Assembly (NCBI GenBank): GCA_013821585.1 | Contig: JACDGO010000036.1 | Coordinates: 1-11,113 of the forward strand | Length of the DNA stretch: 11,113 nucleotides | Source: Sphingomonadaceae bacterium | GTDB lineage: Bacteria > Pseudomonadota > Alphaproteobacteria > Sphingomonadales > Sphingomonadaceae | Direction: 5' to 3' | Shown: one piece after another, positions 1 to 6,342 of the stretch | How positions within the stretch are numbered: position 1 is the first letter of the stretch | Layout of the letters: every line of letters starts with the position of its first letter | Notes under the pieces: model-generated | Database searches by the model: none | Seen by the model: the letters and a program-made list of their open reading frames with translations, nothing else | What the model was told of the DNA's origin: nothing | Made by a program: the position numbers and the translations under genes

Positions 1-5
1 GCCCA

Positions 6-330
6 ATGGGGGTCGCGTGCAGCGCCGTCGCAACGGTCGGGTTCCGGTCGCTGCCCGATGCCGACCAGTCGCGCGTCCGCGAGTTGATCGAGACCTTCGA
101 CGTGTTCGACGAGGGCAACGACCCACGGCGAGCGCGATTTCGGCTGCGTCTATCAGCTTGAGGATGGCCGCTGGACGACCGAGCGCCCGCGGCTGTGCGA
201 CGACGAGCGCGAGCGCGTGTTCTGGAAGATCGACTGTTACGACCGCGATCTTCGCTTTGCGGGCGCGGATGCCGCCGACCCGACCGTCACGCGACGCGTC
301 CTGACCATCATGCTTTCCGATGAATATTGA
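6..330 (+). pseudogene. DUF3768 family protein, frameshifted
   Basis: Two reading frames together make one recognisable DUF3768 protein. The first runs from the ATG at 6 and reads through the LPDADQSRVREL and FDVFDEGNDP stretches. The match then continues in another frame from about 124, with HGERDFG, an acidic insert, then VFWKIDCYDRDL, DAADPTVTRRVLTIML and a terminal SDEY before the TGA at 328-330. Between the GAC at 120-122 and the CAC at 124-126 only one base remains where the family needs a proline codon, so two bases appear to be missing. The family is small (roughly 100-130 residues), of unknown function, and common beside ParB-like and LPD7 genes on sphingomonad mobile elements. The true start may lie left of the window. 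Family identity is fairly certain; whether the frameshift is a mutation or a read error is not. Confidence 0.72.
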
Positions 331-395
331 GCGGCCCGGGACGCCCGCCAGCGTCAGCCGGTCGGCTGCCTCATCCCGTGAGCGGAGCAATCCCC

Positions 396-524
396 ATGAA
401 GCGCAAAGACCTTCCCGCCATCACCGCGCCCGACCCCGATCAGATCATGATGGTGGGCGTGGCACCCGTCAGCGTGGGCGAACGGCTTGGCTGGCTTGCC
501 GGGCAGCCGATGCAGCCGCCGTGA
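396..524 (+). CDS. Small hypothetical protein (43 codons), probably a truncated version of a longer gene
   Basis: I do not recognise a named family. The ATG at 396 opens a 42-residue peptide beginning MKRKDLPAITAPDPDQIMMV and containing VSVGERLGWLAGQPM. It ends at a TGA (522-524) directly after two proline codons. A second frame starting at 526 continues without a stop as KRPLDVGFWDPMRDQIEMF and ends with TGA at 583-585. The codon use and the plausible peptide suggest that the two frames were once one gene of about 60 codons and that a frame change near 521-527 split it. It lies between the DUF3768 remnant and parB on the same strand, so it belongs to the same small-gene cluster. The upstream Shine-Dalgarno is weak (GAGCGGAG about 8 bases before ATG). 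No signal peptide or membrane segment is visible. Confidence 0.4.
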   Translation: MKRKDLPAITAPDPDQIMMVGVAPVSVGERLGWLAGQPMQPP

Positions 525-619
525 AAAGCGCCCGCTCGACGTGGGGTTCTGGGATCCGATGCGCGACCAGATCGAAATGTTCTGACCAGCACCAAATCAT
601 TCAATCAAGGATCACGACC

Positions 620-1165
620 ATGACCCTCCAAACCGTAAAACTCTCGCAGCTTCGGTTGTCGCCGTTGAACGTGCGGCGCGTGAAGCCCAAGGCCATCGAC
701 TAGCTTGCCGAGGTCAACCGGTTCACCGCCATTCGGGCGATGAATGTCGAGGCCAAGGGCCGGTTGCTGGCGTTGCTTGTCGCGCGCCAGATCAATGGGG
801 GCTTGTCGTCAGGAACACGCCCTGACCGTCCCCACCGGCGGTTCGACCAGATGGCACACGCCAGCGGTGTCGAATTGGTCAGCAAGTGGCAAGCGCCCGT
901 CGCCTTCTATGCCCGGCTCAAGAAGCCTGCCATCGCCAGGATCATGACCGGGGTGTTGGGCAAAGCCGCCGCCGACAATTGCGCGAAGATGAAGAAGGAC
1001 GAACTCGCCGCTGCCGCCGCCGAGCGGATGGCGGGGCGCGGATGGCTGCCGCCTACCCTTGTGATCGCCGAGCCGGAACCCGAAGCGGAGGACGCGTCAA
1101 CGCCATTCGAGAACGGCATTGACGAAGAACAAGCGGACGACTTCGAGGAAGCCGAAGCCGCCTAG
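620..1165 (+). pseudogene. parB: ParB-like partition protein, internally deleted and with an amber codon
   Basis: The ATG at 620 has a good ribosome binding site (AAGGA, 606-610). It starts a ParB-type N-terminus, KLSQLRLSPLNVRRVKP, the stretch that normally leads into the ParB/Srx nuclease-fold domain. At 701-703 there is an in-frame TAG where the motif AID-LAE would be expected to carry glutamine (CAG). The same frame then goes straight on, without the usual ParB catalytic and helix-turn-helix regions, into the C-terminal part: VEAKGRLLALLVARQINGG, a YARLKKPAIARIMTGVLG segment, a Lys-rich helix and an acidic tail, ending with TAG at 1163-1165. The whole frame is 181 sense-length codons, whereas such plasmid ParB proteins usually have several hundred residues. 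A 141-residue C-terminal fragment could start at the ATG at 740, but it has no DNA-binding domain. Loss of function is likely. Confidence 0.7.
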
Positions 1166-1178
1166 AGGTTCGAACGTG

Positions 1179-1218
1179 AACGGGGTGAGCAGTTTGCTGC
1201 TCACCCCGTTTCATTTTT
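1179..1218 (+). terminator. Rho-independent terminator after parB
   Basis: A perfect 14-bp stem (AACGGGGTGAGCAG at 1179-1192 with its exact complement at 1197-1210) closes a four-base loop (TTTG). It is followed by TCA and a run of five T at 1214-1218. It sits 13 bases after the parB stop, the expected place for a factor-independent terminator. The outer bases GGTTC (1167-1171) and GAACC (1219-1223) can also pair around it. Confidence 0.85.
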
Positions 1219-1480
1219 GAACCATTCGGCGCGCGTTCCTTCCATGCTGGACGGGACGCAAGCCGCCCGTTCCGGGCGGCGCCGATTGCGCGAAGAAGGT
1301 GAGGACAGGTCGCTTCGCGGTCAGGAGAGGTCATGTCCGAATCCCGAAATCAGCTTGGGTCGATTGCGGACCATTTGGTGAACGCGAGCCTTTGCGAATG
1401 GCGATAGGATCATGCCGTATTGCGACGCCGTTGATTTGGTAAGGAATATCCCTTACATCAACGATTGCATGGAGGGTCGC
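1219..1480. other. Mostly non-coding stretch between the parB terminator and the toxin-antitoxin pair
   Basis: No convincing gene is visible. Three small things are present. One is a hairpin with an 8-bp GC stem and a TTC loop at 1262-1280, not followed by T residues. The second is a 24-codon ORF from ATG 1333 to TAG 1407 (peptide begins MSESRNQLGSIADHL) with a good purine-rich site AGGAGAGG just upstream; it could be a remnant of a lost gene or a leader peptide, and I cannot tell which. The third is the palindromic promoter region of prlF at 1431-1461, listed separately. Confidence 0.5.
1431..1461 (+). promoter_or_regulatory. Putative promoter and autoregulatory operator of prlF-yhaV
   Basis: An inverted repeat GTAAGG (1439-1444) / CCTTAC (1451-1456) has a 6-base centre AATATC. 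It is flanked by TTGAT (1431-1435) and ATCAA (1457-1461). TTGATT at 1431-1436 can serve as a -35 box, with TACATC at 1454-1459 as a -10 box after a 17-base spacer, so the repeat would cover the promoter. Toxin-antitoxin pairs of this class are generally repressed by their own antitoxin or complex, and the antitoxin here has an AbrB-like DNA-binding region. The assignment is inference from position and symmetry. Confidence 0.5.
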
Positions 1481-1804
1481 ATGGCCGTTACGCTCGAAGA
1501 GATCAGCACGATCACCGCCAAGGGGCAGACGACCGTTCCCAAAGCGGTGCGTCAGGTGCTGGGTGTCGACTATGGCGGACGCATCGCCTTCCGGGTCGGC
1601 GATGGCGGCGTCACCGTGTGTCGCGCCGACAGCGACGAAGACCCCGCCATCGAGACGTTTCTCGGGTTTCTCGCGGCTGACATCAAGCAGCGGCCCGAAA
1701 TGGTGAAGGCGCTTTCGCCCGACCTCGCGGCGGGCATCGCGTCGCTGACCGAGGCGATGCCGGTCGATCTCGATGACGAGATCGACGGCGACGTCGCACT
1801 ATAG
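1481..1804 (+). CDS. prlF: Type II antitoxin, PrlF (SohA) family
   Basis: This is the antitoxin of a PrlF-YhaV pair; it binds and neutralises the YhaV ribonuclease and is expected to repress its own promoter. The 107-residue product has an N-terminal AbrB/SpoVT-type swapped-hairpin segment (ITAKGQTTVPKAVRQVLG, about residues 11-28). A middle helix FLGFLAADIKQRP (about 60-72) follows, then an acidic tail with VDLDDEIDGD. The same blocks occur in order in E. coli PrlF. I chose the ATG at 1481 because GGAGGG (1471-1476) lies at the right distance. An in-frame ATG at 1469 would overlap that site, and earlier starts would cross the palindromic promoter. The toxin gene follows after 18 bases. Its TAG is preceded by CTA, so the palindrome CTATAG (1799-1804) also ends the antisense reading frame on the other strand. 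Confidence 0.9.
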   Translation: MAVTLEEISTITAKGQTTVPKAVRQVLGVDYGGRIAFRVGDGGVTVCRADSDEDPAIETFLGFLAADIKQRPEMVKALSPDLAAGIASLTEAMPVDLDDEIDGDVAL

Positions 1805-3076
1805 CCCGCGCCCTCGACACGCATGATCGCTGTCAACGGCTGGACGCTCTACGCGCATCCGCTGTTTCTCGACCAGCTCGAGAAGCTGACAACGGCGGTC
1901 GAGAAGTCGCGCAACAAAGACCCTGAGGGCTATACATCGACCGCGAACGCCAAGCTGCTCGCGGCGATGCGCAAGTTGATGTTCGAGGTTATTCCGGTCG
2001 ATCCAACGCGTCCCGAGTTCCGCCAAGGTGACACTCTGGGACCGGCGCGCAAGCACTGGTTCCGCGCCAAGTTCGGTGGTGGCCGGTTTCGCCTGTTTTT
2101 CCGTTACAGCAGCAGCGCCAAGATCATCGTCTTCGCGTGGGTCAACGACCGCGACAGCTTGCGGACCTATGGATCGAAGACCGACGCCTATGCCGTGTTC
2201 AAGACGATGCTCGACAAGGGCGACCCGCCCGACGATTGGGCCGCGCTGGTGAAGATGAGCGTGACGCCGCGCTGACCAGGGCTGCGGCGCTTGCCGGCGC
2301 GAAGTCGAAGGAGCACGTCGCACCGATGGCGTCGCAGGTCGGCGTTTTGTAGGCGACAAAGCCCCGCCCGGCGGAACCGGGCGAGTGAGCGGAAGCGGTG
2401 ATCGCGGGTTCGCTCTGCTGCCGCTGGCTTCCACATCCTTCGACGCTTTGACCGGATCATTGGGATAGCGCGCTAGCGCAATCGAGATCGCCTGAGCTAC
2501 AAGGCTCTGCTCGTGGCGCAGTTCGGGGTCGCGCGCGTTTTGCGCGTGAGATTGGCGGAGGAACCGCTCTGACAGAGCTTTCCGCTGGCCCGCTTCATCG
2601 AGCTGGCTCGGCGCTTTGGCGGCCGTGTTACGGGCGTCGCGGCGCTCCGCACGTTTAGCGAGTCTTGCCCGCAACCGATCGGCTTCGGCCTGGGTGACCT
2701 TCGACGGCGTGTAGTTTTCGACATCCAGCCCTTGTGCCGCAGCGGCAAGAAACGCCGCCTTCTTGAATCTGCCCCCACCGTTGATCTTGATCGACGTCCA
2801 CCCGTTCGCCTTGGCAATCCTTAGGATGTCCGGAAGCGCATCAATGTTGCTTGTCGTAAGCCGGTCGGGTTTGAGCCTGACGATCGGCTTCTTGTCATCC
2901 GATGCCCGGTAGAGCTTGTTTCCGACGCGCAGGAACTTGCCCGTCAGGTCGTCGGTCAAGGTCGGCGTTTCGGGCTTGCGCCTGGGCTTTGCCGGAGCGC
3001 GCTTTTCGATTGCGGGCTTGGTAGTCCTAGCGCGGCTTTGCCCCGATGGAGCGTCGCCCTCGAGCTTGTCACGCAT
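1799..3076 (-). CDS. LPD7 domain protein of a conjugation module; C-terminal tail probably not original
   Basis: The N-terminal part is Lys/Arg/Pro-rich (PAIEKRAPAKPRRKPETP). An LPD7-type domain follows (large polyvalent protein-associated domain 7), with residues counted from the ATG at 3091: GKFLRVGNKLYRASDDKKP (51-69), then IVRLKPDRLTTSNIDALPD, AKANGWTSIKINGGGRFKKA (93-112) and a basic helical stretch to about 210. LPD7 occurs in relaxase-type and plasmid-borne polyvalent proteins; a DNA-processing role fits its place after virD4 but is inference. I prefer the ATG at 3076, which has GAAGGCG about 7 bases upstream and overlaps the virD4 stop by 8 bases; ATG 3091 is the alternative. After about residue 217 (near 2440) the sequence turns to Arg/Pro-rich low-information text. 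From 2275 down it is the antisense of yhaV and prlF, ending only at 1799. A frameshift or replacement of the original C-terminus by the toxin-antitoxin cassette is likely. Confidence 0.6.
   Translation of the reverse strand: MRDKLEGDAPSGQSRARTTKPAIEKRAPAKPRRKPETPTLTDDLTGKFLRVGNKLYRASDDKKPIVRLKPDRLTTSNIDALPDILRIAKANGWTSIKINGGGRFKKAAFLAAAAQGLDVENYTPSKVTQAEADRLRARLAKRAERRDARNTAAKAPSQLDEAGQRKALSERFLRQSHAQNARDPELRHEQSLVAQAISIALARYPNDPVKASKDVEASGSRANPRSPLPLTRPVPPGGALSPTKRRPATPSVRRAPSTSRRQAPQPWSARRHAHLHQRGPIVGRVALVEHRLEHGIGVGLRSIGPQAVAVVDPREDDDLGAAAVTEKQAKPATTELGAEPVLARRSQSVTLAELGTRWIDRNNLEHQLAHRREQLGVRGRCIALRVFVARLLDRRCQLLELVEKQRMRVERPAVDSDHACRGRGL
1823..2275 (+). CDS. yhaV: Type II toxin, YhaV family ribonuclease
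   Basis: This is the toxin partner of PrlF. In E. coli, YhaV is a RelE-superfamily endoribonuclease that cleaves mRNA in association with ribosomes and slows growth when unopposed. The 150-residue protein matches E. coli YhaV along its whole length: VNGWTLYAHPLFLDQ at the start, KDPEGY and the AKLLAAMRKL helix, then FRQGDTLGPARKHWFRAKFG, GRFRLFFRYS, a VFAWVNDRDSLRTYG core and KTDAYAVFKTMLDKGDPPDDW near the end. The Arg-rich GRFRLFFRY strand and the ND-LRTYG motif are intact, so it looks active. The ATG at 1823 is 18 bases past the antitoxin stop with no strong Shine-Dalgarno, fitting translation coupled to prlF. It is convergent with the LPD7 gene, whose reading frame crosses it in antisense. 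On a mobile element such a pair would favour retention. Confidence 0.92.
   Translation: MIAVNGWTLYAHPLFLDQLEKLTTAVEKSRNKDPEGYTSTANAKLLAAMRKLMFEVIPVDPTRPEFRQGDTLGPARKHWFRAKFGGGRFRLFFRYSSSAKIIVFAWVNDRDSLRTYGSKTDAYAVFKTMLDKGDPPDDWAALVKMSVTPR
2276..2436. other. Convergent junction between yhaV and the LPD7 gene
   Basis: No independent gene is visible here. A 7-bp GC hairpin (CGCCCGG 2365-2371 / CCGGGCG 2377-2383, loop CGGAA) lies between the two convergent genes. The left flank GACAAAGCCC reads GGGCTTTGTC on the minus strand, like the right half of a GC-rich terminator whose other half is no longer matched. There is no T run on either strand, so I do not call a working terminator. Confidence 0.4.
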
Positions 3077-4638
3077 GTTCGTCGCCTTCATCTAAGTTTC
3101 CGGTTATTCGGTCGCCGTCCATTGCCGTTCGCACGTCGAGCAAGGCGCTCGGGTGATCGCGCGTGTAGATTATCTTCATCGTCAGGGGATTGGCCGGGTG
3201 TCCTTCGGCCTCTTGCTCCGTCATGTCTCGGCACGGTCCGATGGCAACAATCTTGTTTTTCGCTCTTTCGCTTGCGGGCAATACGGGCGCGGGGTAGGCC
3301 CGCGCGCCGAAGAAGCGGCTTTTGAAGTAGAAGATCTTGTCGCCGACGATCGGCGGGACGCCGCCGCGCAGCAGGATCAGCTTGTCGGTCGGGAACTGCA
3401 TCAGCTCTTGCGGCAACAACAGCGCCCGGCGCTGTTCCGAAATCGACTTCGATCGGTTGGCGAGCAGGCCATCGATCGTCAGCGACTTGGTGACGCTGTC
3501 CTGCCCGATATAGCCGATGCGTTCCGACAGCTCGTTGGCGCCGCGCAGTTCTTTTGGGGTGAAGGCGACCTCGACACCGCAATTGGCGACGATCTCGTCG
3601 GCGACATGCTCGCCATAAACGCCGCGCAACTGCGACCGCGACTGGATGACCGGGAGCAGGCGGATGCCGTACCCCGCGACATAGGAGAATGCGCTGGCGA
3701 TCACCGAGGCGCGCCCGATCCACGCAAATTCGTCGAGGATGACGAGGACCGGCACCGGCGTCATCTCATCGGGCAGGTCGCGGACGTTCAGGTCGATCAG
3801 TTGCTGGAACAGCAGATTGTAGAGCGGCGCGATCCGGTCGAGTTCGTCGGGCGAAACGCCGAGGTAGGTCGACATCGGGCGTTTGCGAAGATCGCGCAGA
3901 TCGAAATCGCTCGCCGATGTCGCCGCATCGACGACCGGGTTGAGCCACAGCCCGAGGACGTTGGTGATGGTCTTCTTGATGTCGGCGAAGCTGTTGTCCG
4001 ACCCGCCGGCAAAATCGGAAAGCGCCGTGCGGCAGCCCGCCGAAAGGGACAGCGACGGCTTGGCGAGTTCGCGCTTGAAGAAGGCGCGAACGTCGCCTTC
4101 GGTCATGTGCCGGTAGATTTCACCGAGGGTGAACGGACTGTCGGTCGCTTCGGCGAGCCAGGCGCCGACGCCGGTAAGGCCCGTGCGCGCGCCGGTCTCC
4201 CAGAACGCTTCGCCATGCTCGGGCGCGACGAACAACATCGTCGCGATCTTCTGCAATTCTATGATCACATCGTCGGGATCGGTGCGGTCGATATAGGAGA
4301 GCGGATTGTAGCGCGCCGTCCGGCCCTCACGGTCGGTCGGATTGGACAGGAAGACATCCTGCCCGTGAGCGCTGCGGAACCCCGCCGAGACGTCGTTAAT
4401 TCTCGCGCTTCACGTCGAGGACGACCACCGAGCCCTGCCAGGTGAGCAGGTTCGGGATGACGATGCCCACGCCTTTTCCCGAGCGCGTTGGCGCTTCGAC
4501 GATGACATATTCGGAGCCGCCGAAGGTCAGAAACTTGCCGCGCTTGCGGCCAACGACGATGCCCGAGGCGCTGCGAAATCCGTGGAGGCGTAATTCGCGT
4601 TCGGTCGCGAAGCGCGCGGCGCCGTGAAGCGCCGGGTT
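3069..4638 (-). pseudogene. virD4: VirD4/TraG-type coupling protein, N-terminally deleted and frameshifted
   Basis: VirD4 is the membrane ATPase that brings the relaxase-DNA complex to the secretion channel. From 4638 the minus strand reads NPALHGAARFATERELRLHG, a GIVVGRKRGKFL segment, Walker A in VEAPTRSGKGVGIVIPNLLT, then VVVLDVKREN followed at once by TAA (4398-4396). The family continues here with W-DVSAGFR, and that continuation (VSAGFRSAHGQDVFLSNPTD) is found in another frame from 4394. Four bases stand where three are expected, a net +1 shift. The rest is good VirD4: a VPVLVILDEFAWIG Walker B, LLPVIQSRSQLRGVYG, and CGVEVAFTPKELRGANELSE, to the TGA at 3069-3071. The N-terminal transmembrane region is absent because the sequence joins virB11 directly. 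A 399-codon fragment from GTG 4268 is open but would lack Walker A. Confidence 0.8.
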
Positions 4639-5167
4639 TACCCGAACCCGTCCCGCCGGAAATCAGGATGTTCAGACGCGCTTCGACGGCCGCGGTGAAG
4701 AAATCGACATGGCGGCCGTCGCGAAGCAGCGCGAGCAGATCGCGTTCCACCATCGTGACGGCCTTTTCGGCGATCCGAGTGTGCGCGAACAGACCAGCCG
4801 TCTCGAAGTCGGCGAGCGTCAGCGTCACCGTCGAGGGCTTGCGCACAGTGATCGAGACGGTTTCGTCGGGGACGACGGGCGGCACGATGATCTGCACGCG
4901 TTCGCCGGTTGGGAAGATCGTCGAGACGATCGGGTTTTCGCGGTTGATGTCCTGCGCGGTATAGGCCGCGGCCGCGGTCGCCAGCGCCATCAGGCTTTTG
5001 TAGTCGAGCGCGGGCTCGCTTTCCCACGTCCATCCGCCGCGCCGCTCGATCCCGACTTCGCCGGGGACGTTGATGACGAGCTCGGTGACGTTGGCGTCGT
5101 CAAGATATTTGCGAAGCGGCGCGGTTACGCTGTCGAGGACAGCGGTGTTTTTGCCGGGCGCGGCCAT
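4265..5167 (-). pseudogene. virB11: VirB11 traffic ATPase, truncated after Walker A and fused out of frame to virD4 sequence
   Basis: VirB11 is the hexameric cytoplasmic ATPase that powers pilus assembly and substrate transfer. Residues 1-177 are normal: an N-terminal domain (PLRKYLDDANVTELVINVPG, ERRGGWTWE), the linker with NPIVSTIFPTGERVQIIVPP and VSITVRKPS, and a LNILISGGTGSGK Walker A ending at 4637. The family next needs a Thr and then the Asp box, Walker B and His box, and none of these follows. The frame instead reads PGASRRR and translates the virD4 sequence out of frame to a TGA at 4265-4267. The product would be 300 residues, with the last 123 meaningless. The start ATG at 5167 overlaps the virB10 stop as TAATG, so it was translationally coupled. 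A deletion removing the C-terminal half of virB11 and the start of virD4 explains this. The protein should not hydrolyse ATP. Confidence 0.85.
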
Positions 5168-6342
5168 TATTTGAGCGAGAGACCGTAGACGCTCGAGAAA
5201 TCGAAATCCTGCGCGACAGTGATCCCGACATCCTCGCCCTGGTTCTTGCGCAGCACGGGTTTGATCTCGCCGTTTTGCTGCAAGATCGTCGATGCAGCAT
5301 CGGAGGGAACCCGCGTAGTGTTCGCGCCCTGATTGCCGACGGCCTGGACGCCGACGGTCGCGGCATCCTCGACAAGGCTAAACAGCAAAGCGGTGCCGAA
5401 GCGCTGCCAGAAGAAGTTGTTGACGCGGCCATCGAGGCCGCTGCGTCCCAAGGAGTCGGTCGCGGGCGAGGCAACGTCGATGGCGATGCCGTGCGGCGTT
5501 ACCGCGCGGTTCCACAACACGAACAAGCGGTATTGGCCGCGATTGAGACCGCCCTGATATTCACCGAAGACCTTGGTGCCTTTCTCCATCAGAACGACGC
5601 GGCCATTGTCCGAATAGACGTTGCGCGGAATGACGCACGTCACGAACCCCGGCTGACTGCTATCCATCGCGGTTTGCAGCACGCAGGGAATGAAAGTGCC
5701 TGCTGTCACGAGGAAGTTGGGGTCGGGAAGTAGCCGGGCTTGCGCCTGCCCGATCACCGACGCGCGTCGCAGCGTTTCGAGATTGGTGGGTTCGCGCGGT
5801 GCGACGCGCGGGCCCGACCCCGCTCCATCGCCTTGCGGCGGATAGCCTTCGCTGCTCGTCGCGCTACCGTCGCGCTCGCCGCCATAGGCAATCAGCGACG
5901 AACGCCGTGCCGCTTCGCGCAGCACCTGCGCGGGCGATGCCTGCCGCGGTTGTGGTTGCGTCGCGCTACCGACTTGGCCGGGCTGACCCACGATCGGCGG
6001 CACCTGCGCAGCATTCAAAGGTATCGGTGCGTTGGGATCGGTCGGTGCCGCCGCTAGCGTCGGTGCGATCACGGTGTTCGGATCATAGCGCGCCGGTTCG
6101 AGCGCGGGCTTGGGCTTGACCGGCGGGAGCGCTGAATTGCCGCTGATCCCCGAGCCAAGCGCCAGCACCGTAAACATAACGGCGCCGGCGGCAGCGGCGA
6201 GGCCGATGATCTTTTTCGGGTCCATCGCCGCGCCCGCGATCGGCGGCATTTTATTGAAGCGTTCGCCCACCGGCGTTCGCTCGATGTCGCCGGGGTTCGG
6301 CGTGTGATCGACGGTGAAGCGTTCGCTTGGTGTTTCGTCCAC
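5167..6342 (-). CDS. virB10: VirB10, T4SS core-complex scaffold spanning the envelope
   Basis: VirB10 spans from the inner membrane to the outer membrane and forms the core channel with VirB7 and VirB9. The 391-residue protein has a short cytoplasmic N-terminus and one membrane segment (about 44-65, IIGLAAAAGAVMFTVLALGS). A Pro-rich periplasmic linker (71-185) follows, then the TrbI/VirB10 domain (about 205-388) with FLVTAGTFIPCVLQTAMDS, GFVTCVIPRNVYSDNGRVVL, GTKVFGEYQGGLNRGQ and NNFFWQRFGTALLFSL, the last being the antenna-like part. I chose the GTG at 6342. It overlaps the virB9 stop as TAGTG, has GAAGGA about 8 bases upstream, and gives a normal N-terminus, while the open frame above it lies inside virB9. 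Cys220 and Cys236 may form a disulfide, since both flank the conserved strand pair. The gene looks intact. Confidence 0.93.
   Translation of the reverse strand: MDETPSERFTVDHTPNPGDIERTPVGERFNKMPPIAGAAMDPKKIIGLAAAAGAVMFTVLALGSGISGNSALPPVKPKPALEPARYDPNTVIAPTLAAAPTDPNAPIPLNAAQVPPIVGQPGQVGSATQPQPRQASPAQVLREAARRSSLIAYGGERDGSATSSEGYPPQGDGAGSGPRVAPREPTNLETLRRASVIGQAQARLLPDPNFLVTAGTFIPCVLQTAMDSSQPGFVTCVIPRNVYSDNGRVVLMEKGTKVFGEYQGGLNRGQYRLFVLWNRAVTPHGIAIDVASPATDSLGRSGLDGRVNNFFWQRFGTALLFSLVEDAATVGVQAVGNQGANTTRVPSDAASTILQQNGEIKPVLRKNQGEDVGITVAQDFDFSSVYGLSLK

Noticed and set aside
701..703. TAG read as glutamine (alternative genetic code or suppression), together with TAG at 9239-9241
   Set aside because: TAG also ends clearly intact genes here (prlF, virB5, virB9), and the two candidates lie in a degraded gene and ahead of a usable start, so ordinary mutation is simpler.
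1262..1280. GC-rich hairpin considered as a second terminator or attachment site
   Set aside because: There is no T run after it and no matching repeat elsewhere in the window; its function cannot be supported.
2365..2383. Hairpin between yhaV and LPD7 considered as a bidirectional terminator
   Set aside because: The stem is only 7 bp with no T run on either strand; it was kept only as a remark on the intergenic stretch.
3153..4445. 430-codon open frame on the plus strand opposite virD4
   Set aside because: It is the complement of a well-recognised VirD4 sequence in high-GC DNA; the translation is low-complexity, Arg/Asp/Val-rich and matches nothing I recognise.
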